The translations under genes and the position numbers were made by a program. DNA of 64,000 nucleotides from UMGS1590 sp963558655 (GTDB lineage: Bacteria; Bacillota; Peptococcia; Peptococcales; Peptococcaceae). The notes under the pieces are model-generated. The model saw only the letters and a program-made list of their open reading frames with translations. It ran no database searches and was not told the DNA's origin. The stretch spans positions 1 through 64,000 of the forward strand of contig CAUWHJ010000003.1 of the NCBI GenBank assembly GCA_963558655.1. The letters are read 5' to 3'. Positions 18,071 through 25,820 of the stretch are shown here, in pieces. Position 1 is the first letter of the stretch; every line of letters starts with the position of its first letter.

Positions 18071-18814
18071 GTGATCTATGGAAAAACGCACATTGGTTTG
18101 GTGCGTGAAACCAATGAAGATGCGTTGTATTATGATGAAGATAATAATATCATGATTATCGCCGATGGTATTGGCGGTCATGCGCGCGGCGAGGTAGCAA
18201 GCAGTAAAGCAGTGGACACCTTGAAAGAATTTCTTTACGAAAACATGGCGCGCTATGAGGACAAAGAATTATTGCTGAGAGATGGTTTTCGTCAAGCCAA
18301 CGCAGTTGTTCATCAGTTTCAAAATCAACTTTCCGAAGGGAAGATTTGTGGCACAACCCTGACGTGTGCATTTGTCAGTAAAGGTGTGCTTTATTTTGCT
18401 CATGTTGGTGATACGCGGATTTATGTGTCGCGCGATAAAAAAGACATCGAACAAGTTACCTACGATCATACCTACTTGTCAGAACTTGCGCGTAAAGATT
18501 TTAAAACATTCGTTGAAATGCAACATAGCACTGCTTCGCGTGCCAATAATTATCTAACACGTGCTGTTGGTCCTGATGAATCCGTAGAGCCGCAGATTGG
18601 TCATTTTCGGTTGAAACCTAATGATTATATTATACTTTTGACAGACGGTATATACCGCTATGTTCAACCGTTGGATGTGCTAACGATGTTAAAATCATGC
18701 AATAGTATTGTGCAGTTTATCAATCAAATCTGTGAGCGTGCTTTAAAACTTGGAGGAAAAGATAATCTTAGCATTATTGCCGGCGTATTTTCTGAAAGGG
18801 GTGCAGCGTCATGA
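18071..18814 (+). CDS. prpC: PP2C-family protein serine/threonine phosphatase
   Basis: A 247-residue Stp1/PrpC phosphatase, expected to oppose the PASTA kinase encoded next. The metal-binding motifs are visible: RETNEDALYYDED, IIADGIGGHARGE, HVGDTRIYV, and LLTDGIYRYV with the C-terminal GGKDNLSIIAG. It starts at GTG 18071 with GAGG upstream. The last four bases overlap the kinase start (ATGA), so the two are translated together. Confidence 0.95.
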   Translation: MIYGKTHIGLVRETNEDALYYDEDNNIMIIADGIGGHARGEVASSKAVDTLKEFLYENMARYEDKELLLRDGFRQANAVVHQFQNQLSEGKICGTTLTCAFVSKGVLYFAHVGDTRIYVSRDKKDIEQVTYDHTYLSELARKDFKTFVEMQHSTASRANNYLTRAVGPDESVEPQIGHFRLKPNDYIILLTDGIYRYVQPLDVLTMLKSCNSIVQFINQICERALKLGGKDNLSIIAGVFSERGAAS

Positions 18815-20769
18815 ACGATCTATTAGGCAATCGCTATCGTGTCATAAAAAAAATCGGTAGTGGCGGCATGGCCATCGTTTATTTGGCGAAAGATCTTTCT
18901 TTGGATCGCAACGTTGCCATTAAAGTGTTACGTGAAGAATATACCGAAGACAGCACCTTCCGGCGACATTTTCAGAAAGAAGCTGTAGCCATTGCAAAAT
19001 TATCTCATAATAACATTGTTGGTATCTATGATATTTTGACCGATGATGAAACCATGTGTTTGGTTATGGAATATGTTGAAGGGGAAACGCTTAAAGACAA
19101 AATCAATCGTGATGGTGCGATTCCTTGGCAAAAAGCGGTTAAATATGCCATTCAAATTGCCAACGGCTTAGCTTACGCTCATGAAAATCAGATCATTCAT
19201 AAAGATGTTAAGAGCCAAAACATCTTGATTGATAAACATGATAACGTTAAAATCACAGATTTTGGTATTGCTCAAATGATGAATAATACCACAATCACAC
19301 ATAATAAAGGTGTGTTAGGGTCGGCCCATTACTTTTCTCCTGAACAAGCACGAGGAGAGAAATTGTCCTATCAAACGGATATTTATTCTTTCGGGATTGT
19401 TCTTTATGAAATGTTGGTTGGCGAATTACCTTTTACGGCAGACAACCCTGTCAGTGTGGCCCTTAAACATATTCAGGAACCTGCCCGACCAGTCCATACG
19501 ATCATGCATGATGTGCCGGAGAGCTTGAGTTTTATTGTTTCTAAATGCTTAGAAAAAAAGCCGGAAGAACGTTTTGCCAGTATGCAGGCATTGTCGCGTG
19601 CGCTATCTAGTATTTCTGCGGCGCCAAGTGCTCAAGCGGCTGTTGGTAAAACGATAAAGACAGCAGCTGTGGCTGCTGGTGCAGGTACCGTTGCAGCGAA
19701 AGTAGCAAAAAATAAGTCTGCACAAACACCATCGCCACAACCTGCTGCACCACAGCAGGCTCCTGTAAAAAAAGAACAGGCGGCAAAGAAAAAAACAGCA
19801 GCGAATAAACAAGCGAATGCCGTGCCAACGAAAAAGAATAAAAAGCCGAAGAAACGAATCAATTTGTTTGTGCTTGCTTTGATTGTGTTGGCTGTGCTTG
19901 GTGCAACCATGTTGTTAGCCAAATTTATTGCACCGCCTAGTGAATTGGCTGCACCGGATTTCCGAGGAATGACCATTGAAGAAGCAGAAGCAGAAGCTGC
20001 CCATTATGAAATTTCTATTGAAGAAATGGGCAGTGATTTTAGCGATACGTATGAAGAAGGTCAGATTTGCGCGCAATCACCAGATGTTGGTTCTAATGTA
20101 GCACCGGGCGATGTGATATCAGTTGTTCTTAGCAGAGGACCTGAAGAAAGCACGGTGCCTGATGTGCGCGGGCAGACATTAGACGAAGCAACAAAAACGC
20201 TTGAAGATGAGCATTTAGGGGTCGGGTCTGTTTCGGAATCTTACAGCGATTCTGTGGAAGCTGGATGTGTCATTTCGCAAGGAATTGATCCAAATACAAA
20301 AGTAGAGCGTGATACGGCGGTCAATTTGGAAATCAGCTTAGGGACTCAACCAACCTCTAAAGTACCAGATGTACGCGGTGAAGATCTTGAAACTGCTCGT
20401 GAGATGATAGAAGATGCGAAGTTAAACGTGGGTAACATCGCTTATCAAAGCTCAGATGCAGATGAAGATACTGTTATCAGTCAAGGCTACAATCCAAATA
20501 CAGAGGTAGCAGAATATACGTATGTGGATCTTGTTGTTAGTTCGGGTCCAGATGATTCTGAACCGAAAACCAAGGAAATTTCCATAACGGCGCCAAGCAG
20601 CGGGATGCTTGAAATTACACTTTCTGATGCAAGAAACAATGGTACGGTTGTATTTATGGAATCAGTAGAAGCAGGAGATCAGATTTTACGACGCTTTGAC
20701 TACTATGGTAATGCAACGTTTACGGTAACTTTAGATGGCACAACGATTGATACCATTCGTGCAAATTAG
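18811..20769 (+). CDS. prkC: PASTA-domain serine/threonine protein kinase
   Basis: A 652-residue Stk1/PrkC-type membrane kinase. The kinase domain (1-265) has the glycine loop GSGGMAIVY, Lys38, HKDVKSQN (130-137) and DFGIA (150-154); the usual HRD arginine is a lysine. An Ala/Lys/Gln-rich cytoplasmic linker (about 270-345) leads to one membrane helix (about 350-372) and three extracellular PASTA repeats (about 375-570), which bind muropeptides in this family. A further C-terminal beta-rich stretch of about 75 residues has no assignment here. The phosphatase precedes and rsgA follows, as in other Bacillota. Confidence 0.95.
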   Translation: MNDLLGNRYRVIKKIGSGGMAIVYLAKDLSLDRNVAIKVLREEYTEDSTFRRHFQKEAVAIAKLSHNNIVGIYDILTDDETMCLVMEYVEGETLKDKINRDGAIPWQKAVKYAIQIANGLAYAHENQIIHKDVKSQNILIDKHDNVKITDFGIAQMMNNTTITHNKGVLGSAHYFSPEQARGEKLSYQTDIYSFGIVLYEMLVGELPFTADNPVSVALKHIQEPARPVHTIMHDVPESLSFIVSKCLEKKPEERFASMQALSRALSSISAAPSAQAAVGKTIKTAAVAAGAGTVAAKVAKNKSAQTPSPQPAAPQQAPVKKEQAAKKKTAANKQANAVPTKKNKKPKKRINLFVLALIVLAVLGATMLLAKFIAPPSELAAPDFRGMTIEEAEAEAAHYEISIEEMGSDFSDTYEEGQICAQSPDVGSNVAPGDVISVVLSRGPEESTVPDVRGQTLDEATKTLEDEHLGVGSVSESYSDSVEAGCVISQGIDPNTKVERDTAVNLEISLGTQPTSKVPDVRGEDLETAREMIEDAKLNVGNIAYQSSDADEDTVISQGYNPNTEVAEYTYVDLVVSSGPDDSEPKTKEISITAPSSGMLEITLSDARNNGTVVFMESVEAGDQILRRFDYYGNATFTVTLDGTTIDTIRAN

Positions 20770-20777
20770 GTGACTAT

Positions 20778-21659
20778 ATGATAGGAAGAGTTCTAAAAAA
20801 ACATGGTGGTTTTTATGTTGTATCTGCAGAAAATGAAATATTTGAATGTAAGTTGAGTGGCAAACAAAAACACCATCAACGCGACCATATTGTAGCTGGT
20901 GACTATGTGACCTTCGATGTTGGAGAAAGTAATGCACAGCAACAAGGGTATATTATATCAGTTCAACCGCGCGAAAATTTTATCCCACGACCAGGCATTG
21001 CTAATGTGGATCAAATTTTAATTGTTGCAGCCATTAAAGAACCAAGCTATGATTTTTTCTTGTTGGACAAACTTTTAGCTTTGGCGCGTTATTATCACAT
21101 TCAACCAACGCTTTGTTTTTCTAAAATGGATTTAGCTGAGCCAGAAGACGAACAGAAAGTGCGTGCTTATTATGCACACACCGAAACAGATTTGTTCTTT
21201 ATCAGCCAACATACCCCATTAACTGAATTGGTACATTATTGCCAGGGTAAAACAACAGTTCTCACCGGCAATTCTGGCGTTGGCAAATCGTCTTTAATTA
21301 ATCGCTTGCTGGGCGAAGAAACACAAGCTGTTCAAAATATCAGCATGAAATTGAACAGAGGTAAAAACACCACGCGAACCTCGGCTTTCTTTTCTTTTGG
21401 TGGTGGCTATATTGTTGATACGCCTGGCTTTAGTGCCTTGGATTTTCCAATGGAAATGACAAAAACAGAGCTAAAAGAGCTATATCCTGATTATTGTCGT
21501 CAGGCGTCTGCTTGTCGTTTTAATAATTGCGTTCACATCAATGAGCCAAAGTGTGAAGTGAAAGTATGTGTTGATGAAGGCATATATGCACAAGCACGCT
21601 ATGACAACTACAAAAAACTTTATCAGGAGTTGGAAGACAGAGAGAGGATGAGAAAATAA
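20778..21659 (+). CDS. rsgA: Ribosome small subunit-dependent GTPase A
   Basis: A 293-residue circularly permuted GTPase acting in late 30S maturation. An N-terminal OB-fold (about 1-65) precedes the permuted G domain with FSKMDLAEPEDE (G4) before the P-loop GNSGVGKSSLINRL and the G3-type DTPGFSALD. A C-terminal zinc site has its Cys/His ligands in CRFNNCVHINEPKCEVK. Conserved neighbour of prkC and rpe. Confidence 0.96.
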   Translation: MIGRVLKKHGGFYVVSAENEIFECKLSGKQKHHQRDHIVAGDYVTFDVGESNAQQQGYIISVQPRENFIPRPGIANVDQILIVAAIKEPSYDFFLLDKLLALARYYHIQPTLCFSKMDLAEPEDEQKVRAYYAHTETDLFFISQHTPLTELVHYCQGKTTVLTGNSGVGKSSLINRLLGEETQAVQNISMKLNRGKNTTRTSAFFSFGGGYIVDTPGFSALDFPMEMTKTELKELYPDYCRQASACRFNNCVHINEPKCEVKVCVDEGIYAQARYDNYKKLYQELEDRERMRK

Positions 21660-22322
21660 ATGGAAGAGATTGTTTTTTCACCATCGTTTTTATCGGCAGA
21701 CTTTGCAAACATTGCCTATGAATTAAAGGATATTGAAGCAGCCGGCGCCTATTGGATTCACCTTGATGTGATGGACGGTATGTTTGTTCCAAATATCACA
21801 TTTGGTCCGCCGGTTATTAAGGCCATGCGGCCGTATAGTAGTCTCTTTTTTGATACGCATCTGATGATTAATGAACCCATTCGTTATATTACGGCTTTTG
21901 CTGAGGCTGGCGCAGATTTGATTACGTTTCATGTTGAAGCAACCAACGATGTCGCCGCTACAATATCTGCAATTCGTTCCGCAGGTTGCAAGGTTGGCCT
22001 GGCGTTTAATCCCGGAACACCGTTAGATGGTGTTGAAGACTACCTGAAAGATTTGGATATGGTGCTTTTGATGAGTGTAAACCCTGGTTTTGGCGGACAG
22101 AGCTTTATTGACATTACCGACAAATTAGAAACGCTCTATAACTTGAAACGAACTCAGAAAAAAGACCTTTTGATTCAAGTTGATGGCGGAATCAACAGCA
22201 AGACCATTGCCACTGTTGTAGAACATGGTGCCAATGTGATTGTTGCAGGAAGTGCTATTTTTGGAAAACCAGATCGTAAACAAGCTATGGATGTTTTACG
22301 ACAGGCTATGATAATGGAGTAA
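21660..22322 (+). CDS. rpe: Ribulose-phosphate 3-epimerase
   Basis: A 220-residue TIM-barrel enzyme interconverting ribulose 5-phosphate and xylulose 5-phosphate. The motifs PSFLSADFANI, HLDVMDGMFVPNITFGP and the phosphate-binding QVDGGINSKT and VAGSAIFG are intact. The ATG follows directly on the rsgA stop, with GAGAGGATG as ribosome site inside rsgA. Confidence 0.96.
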   Translation: MEEIVFSPSFLSADFANIAYELKDIEAAGAYWIHLDVMDGMFVPNITFGPPVIKAMRPYSSLFFDTHLMINEPIRYITAFAEAGADLITFHVEATNDVAATISAIRSAGCKVGLAFNPGTPLDGVEDYLKDLDMVLLMSVNPGFGGQSFIDITDKLETLYNLKRTQKKDLLIQVDGGINSKTIATVVEHGANVIVAGSAIFGKPDRKQAMDVLRQAMIME

Positions 22323-22328
22323 GAAATT

Positions 22329-23324
22329 ATGAAAATTGCAATCGATGCTATGGGCGGCGATAATGCGCCAGAAGAGATTGTGGCTGGTGCTTGTGATGCA
22401 TTGAAACACAATCCAATCATAGAAAAAATGATATTTGTGGGCGATGAAGCGAAAGTATCGGCGCTCATTGAACCAAGTTTGAAAGAGCGTATAGAAATTG
22501 TACACTCGGATGACGTCATTGGAATGGATGAACATCCGGCACAGGCTTATCGCCAAAAGAAAAATGCTTCTATTTGTGTAGCGTCACGTTTGGTAAAGGA
22601 AGGGCATGCAGATGCGGTGGTTTCTGCCGGAAGCACTGGCGCACAACTTGTGACAGGACTTTTTGAAATTGGCCGTTTGCGTGGAATTAAACGTCCTGCC
22701 ATTGCAGCAACACTACCAACACTAACAGGTATGAAAGTGCTTGTTGATGCAGGTGCCAACACCGAAGTGAATGTAAAAAATCTTGAACAATTTGCTTTGA
22801 TGGGCTATTATTTTGCAAAAGCACTAAAAAAAGAAAAAAAAGATATTAAAGTTGCACTTGTCAATAACGGTTCTGAAGAAACCAAAGGAACGCCATTGAC
22901 TCAGGAAGCCTATCAAGCGTTAAAAAACCATCCTGACATTCCATTTTATGGCAACATTGAAGGCAATGGTGTGTTGACAACCGATGTTGATGTGTTGGTT
23001 TGTGATGGGTTTACAGGCAATGTGGTCTTGAAAACCTGCGAAGGTGCAGCCAAAGGGTTGTTCAAAGCACTCAAAGATACAATCAACACATCAACACGCT
23101 ATAAGCTGGGGGCATTGTTGCTGAAACCAGGCTTAAAAGCGATTATGAGTAAATATGATGCAAAAGCCGTAGGTGGCTCACCTTTACTGGGATTAAACGG
23201 CATCAGCATTGTTTGTCATGGTAACAGTGATCGTGTAGCATTTGCTAATGGTATACGTTTGGCTGTACAGTGTGTGGAAAACGATCTTGTTGGGCAAATT
23301 AAACAGAGTATTTCGGAGGAATAA
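22329..23324 (+). CDS. plsX: Phosphate acyltransferase PlsX
   Basis: A 331-residue PlsX that makes acyl-phosphate from acyl-ACP, the first committed step to phosphatidic acid in Bacillota. Markers are IAIDAMGGDNAPEEIVAGA at the N-terminus, SAGSTGAQLVTGLF, and VCDGFTGNVVLKTCEG. It is directly followed by acpP; the fapR, fabD and fabG genes often found around it in Bacilli are not here. Spacing of 6 nt from rpe suggests a shared transcript. Confidence 0.95.
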   Translation: MKIAIDAMGGDNAPEEIVAGACDALKHNPIIEKMIFVGDEAKVSALIEPSLKERIEIVHSDDVIGMDEHPAQAYRQKKNASICVASRLVKEGHADAVVSAGSTGAQLVTGLFEIGRLRGIKRPAIAATLPTLTGMKVLVDAGANTEVNVKNLEQFALMGYYFAKALKKEKKDIKVALVNNGSEETKGTPLTQEAYQALKNHPDIPFYGNIEGNGVLTTDVDVLVCDGFTGNVVLKTCEGAAKGLFKALKDTINTSTRYKLGALLLKPGLKAIMSKYDAKAVGGSPLLGLNGISIVCHGNSDRVAFANGIRLAVQCVENDLVGQIKQSISEE

Positions 23325-23326
23325 TC

Positions 23327-23554
23327 ATGGTACTGGATGACGTAAAAGCTATTGTTGCAAACCAGATGAACACTTCACCATCATTGATCAGTGAAACGAC
23401 CACCTTTTATGATTTAGAAGCAGACTCATTAGATGTTGTTGAAGTCATTATGGCGCTTGAAAGTAAGTTCGATATTATCTTGCCAGACGAAGCCGTAGAA
23501 ACGTTCAAAACGGTTGGTGATTTGGCAAAATATATCGCCGATCAGCTAAGATGA
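23327..23554 (+). CDS. acpP: Acyl carrier protein
   Basis: A 75-residue acidic carrier protein. The phosphopantetheine attachment serine lies in EADSLDVVEV near residue 36, and the flanking helices match ACP. A GGAGGA site precedes ATG 23327, two bases after the plsX stop. Its pairing with plsX suggests a role in phospholipid acyl transfer as well as fatty acid synthesis. Confidence 0.95.
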   Translation: MVLDDVKAIVANQMNTSPSLISETTTFYDLEADSLDVVEVIMALESKFDIILPDEAVETFKTVGDLAKYIADQLR

Positions 23555-23555
23555 T

Positions 23556-23584
23556 TTGTATTTGTGTTCAATTTATGGTATGAT
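23556..23584 (+). promoter_or_regulatory. Sigma-A promoter of the rimP-nusA-infB operon
   Basis: TTGTAT, 17 bp spacer, TATGAT, with an extended -10 TGG. It begins two bases past the acpP stop and separates the lipid genes from the translation operon. Confidence 0.7.
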
Positions 23585-23594
23585 ATGTTCGTTG

Positions 23595-23620
23595 GAAAGA
23601 GTGGGTTGCCCCACTCTTTC
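23595..23620 (+). promoter_or_regulatory. Leader hairpin upstream of rimP
   Basis: GAAAGAGTGGG pairs perfectly with CCCACTCTTTC around a TTGC loop, right after the promoter and 25 bases before the rimP start. No strong T-run follows, so it is more likely a 5' stabiliser, pause or protein-binding element than a terminator. Confidence 0.55.
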
Positions 23621-23645
23621 GTGTTTATTAAAAGGTGGTGAAGAT

Positions 23646-24116
23646 ATGAACAGTGTAGAAAAATATATTTCTGATAAGTACCGGCCAATGATTGAGCAGC
23701 TTGGGTATAGCCTTTATTATGTAGAATATGCCAAAAATCATAAGGACGTTTATTTGCGTCTATTCATTGAACCGTTGGATGCAGAGCAAACGATGGATAT
23801 TGATGCGTGCGAAACGGTCAGCCGTGCTTGCAGTGATGCATTTGACCAAGATGAACAGTTTCCGATTGCTGCCGCGTACATTCTTGAGGTATCTTCTCCC
23901 GGGATCGAGCGCACATTGTATATTCCAGAACATTTTCAGCGCTATGTGGGCGAAAAAGTGTTTGTAGGTTTATATAAAAGCCTGAATAAGAAAAAGGAAT
24001 TCATCGCTGTTTTGGCGCAAGCCGATCATGACGGTGTTGACCTTGACGTAGACGGTGAGACCATTCGTCTCGAATATAAAGATATTGCAAAAGCGCAGTT
24101 GCACTGCGATTTTTAA
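23646..24116 (+). CDS. rimP: Ribosome maturation factor RimP
   Basis: A 156-residue RimP, which helps assemble the 30S subunit. The family pattern GYSLYYVEYAKNHKDVYLRL and EVSSPGIERTLY are present, followed by the C-terminal SH3-like barrel. The start is ATG 23646, with AAAGGTGGTG upstream; an in-frame extension back into the promoter region is not credible. First gene of the classic rimP-nusA-ylxR-ylxQ-infB-rbfA cluster. Confidence 0.95.
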   Translation: MNSVEKYISDKYRPMIEQLGYSLYYVEYAKNHKDVYLRLFIEPLDAEQTMDIDACETVSRACSDAFDQDEQFPIAAAYILEVSSPGIERTLYIPEHFQRYVGEKVFVGLYKSLNKKKEFIAVLAQADHDGVDLDVDGETIRLEYKDIAKAQLHCDF

Positions 24117-24129
24117 CCCGAGGTGTAAA

Positions 24130-25230
24130 ATGAATAAAGAGTTTGTTTTAGCATTAAAGCAACTAGAAAAAGAAAAAGGGATTGACGCATCGGTTATCAT
24201 GGAAGCCATTGAAGCAGCGTTAATCTCTGCATACAAGAAAAACTATGGTTCCTTGATGAATGTATCGGTGCGTATGGATCAAGTCAACGGAGAGATTGAG
24301 GCCTTTGCAACAAAGGAAGTGGTTGAAGATGTTCATTCTCCACAAACGGAAATTTCGTTTGATGAAGCCAAAATGCTGAAAAACAATGTGGCACTTGGTG
24401 ATTTGGTAGAGGTACCGGAATATCCTAAAAACTTCGGTCGTATTGCTGCTCAAACGGCCAAACAAGTTGTTGTACAACGTATTCGCGAAGCAGAACGCGG
24501 AATTATTTATGATGAATTTACCAGCAAAGAATCTGAAGTCATTACTGGTGTGATTGATCGCATTGAGCAAGGTGCATGCTATATTAAGCTGAATAAAGCA
24601 GAAGCGGTGCTCACCCCTGCCGAACAAATTCCTAATGAAAAATATTTTGTCAACAAACGCATTCGAGCTTGTATTCTCGAAGTGAAAAAGGCGCAAAAAG
24701 GGCCTCAGATCATCATTTCTCGATCTAATCCAAAGCTCCTGGCACGTCTTTTTGAGCTTGAAGTGCCAGAAATTAAAGATGGTTATGTTGTCATTAAATC
24801 GGTTGCACGTGAAGCAGGAATGCGTTCAAAAATCGCTGTTCATTCCTTGAACGATGATATTGACGCAGTGGGGGCTTGTGTTGGTCCGAATGGTGCTCGT
24901 GTAAAAGCCATTGTCGATGAATTGTGCGGCGAGAAAATTGACATCATTAACTGGGATGAATCTCCGGACATTTATATCGCTGAGGCATTGAGCCCTTCTT
25001 TAGTGATTGACGTTCTTGTTGATGAAGAAAATAAGAAAGCTGTGGTTGTCGTTCCAGATAATCAACTGTCTTTGGCCATCGGGAAAGAAGGTCAAAATGC
25101 TCGCCTTGCAGCGAAATTGACTAACTGGAAAATTGATATTAAAGATCAAACGCAAGCAGACGAGCAAGGAATTGAGTATAACTACATTTTCTGTAACGAA
25201 GAAGATTGCAAGGGTGATATTGATGCCTAA
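24130..25230 (+). CDS. nusA: Transcription termination/antitermination protein NusA
   Basis: A 366-residue NusA. The N-terminal polymerase-binding domain (1-130) starts NKEFVLALKQLEKEKGIDAS. An S1 domain with RIEQGACYIKL follows, then KH1 and KH2 containing VGPNGARVKAIVDEL and IGKEGQNARLAAKLTNW. It lacks the acidic repeats of enterobacterial NusA, as expected for Bacillota. It overlaps the rnpM start by 8 nt. Confidence 0.96.
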   Translation: MNKEFVLALKQLEKEKGIDASVIMEAIEAALISAYKKNYGSLMNVSVRMDQVNGEIEAFATKEVVEDVHSPQTEISFDEAKMLKNNVALGDLVEVPEYPKNFGRIAAQTAKQVVVQRIREAERGIIYDEFTSKESEVITGVIDRIEQGACYIKLNKAEAVLTPAEQIPNEKYFVNKRIRACILEVKKAQKGPQIIISRSNPKLLARLFELEVPEIKDGYVVIKSVAREAGMRSKIAVHSLNDDIDAVGACVGPNGARVKAIVDELCGEKIDIINWDESPDIYIAEALSPSLVIDVLVDEENKKAVVVVPDNQLSLAIGKEGQNARLAAKLTNWKIDIKDQTQADEQGIEYNYIFCNEEDCKGDIDA

Positions 25231-25489
25231 AAAGCCAGTGTTGCGCTCTTGTGCCATCTGTCGAGAAAAAAAAGAAAAACGTGAGCTGTTAAGAATTGTT
25301 CGGCGTCCAACTGGTGAAGTAGAGATTGATCCCAGCGGGAAAAAAACTGGTCGAGGCGCCTATATTTGCGCTAATGAACAATGTGTGGCGAACGCAGAAA
25401 AAAACAAGCGCCTTAACAGTGCGTTAAAAACAGAAGTACCTGATACAATCTATCAGCAAATAAGGGAATATATTAACAATGAGCAATGA
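25223..25489 (+). CDS. rnpM: RNase P modulator RnpM (YlxR, DUF448)
   Basis: An 88-residue YlxR-family protein, shown in Bacillus subtilis to bind the RNase P RNA and modulate its activity. The signature RSCAICREKKEKRELLRIV and KKTGRGAYICANEQCV with paired Cys residues is clear. The start is ATG 25223 overlapping nusA; AAGGGTGAT is the ribosome site. It overlaps the following L7Ae gene by 11 nt. Confidence 0.93.
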   Translation: MPKKPVLRSCAICREKKEKRELLRIVRRPTGEVEIDPSGKKTGRGAYICANEQCVANAEKNKRLNSALKTEVPDTIYQQIREYINNEQ

Positions 25490-25820
25490 TCCTCAGAAAA
25501 TCTACACGTATCTCGGCTTTGCCGCAAGATCGAAAAATGCCAAAGCTGGCGAACACGCTGCGTTGGCACATCTGAAAAAGAATGAGGTCTTTCTTCTGGT
25601 AATTGCACAAAATGCACAGCCTAAAGCTATTGCGCGTTGGCAACGACGTGCCGGTCAATACGAGGTGCCGTACATTTTGTTTGGAACCCAAGAAGAGTTA
25701 GGAAGAGCCATTGGTTCTTCCTATAAGACCATCATTGCTTTGACAGATAAAAAGCTCTCAGAAGCGATCATAGCAAGCAATGGAGGTGCTCTATGGGAAA
25801 AATCAGAATCTATGAATTAG
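25479..25820 (+). CDS. ylxQ: L7Ae-family RNA-binding protein YlxQ
   Basis: A 113-residue member of the L7Ae/L30e family of kink-turn RNA-binding proteins. The YLGFAARSKNAKAGEHAAL start and the VPYILFGTQEELGRAIGSS segment are typical of YlxQ. Its precise RNA target is not established. It is nested by overlap between rnpM (11 nt) and infB (28 nt), so all three are translationally linked. Confidence 0.9.
   Translation: MSNDPQKIYTYLGFAARSKNAKAGEHAALAHLKKNEVFLLVIAQNAQPKAIARWQRRAGQYEVPYILFGTQEELGRAIGSSYKTIIALTDKKLSEAIIASNGGALWEKSESMN

Noticed and set aside
19603..19976. Several - strand open frames opposite the prkC linker
   Set aside because: They are low-complexity translations (runs of Phe, Leu and Cys) of the Ala/Lys-rich linker codons.
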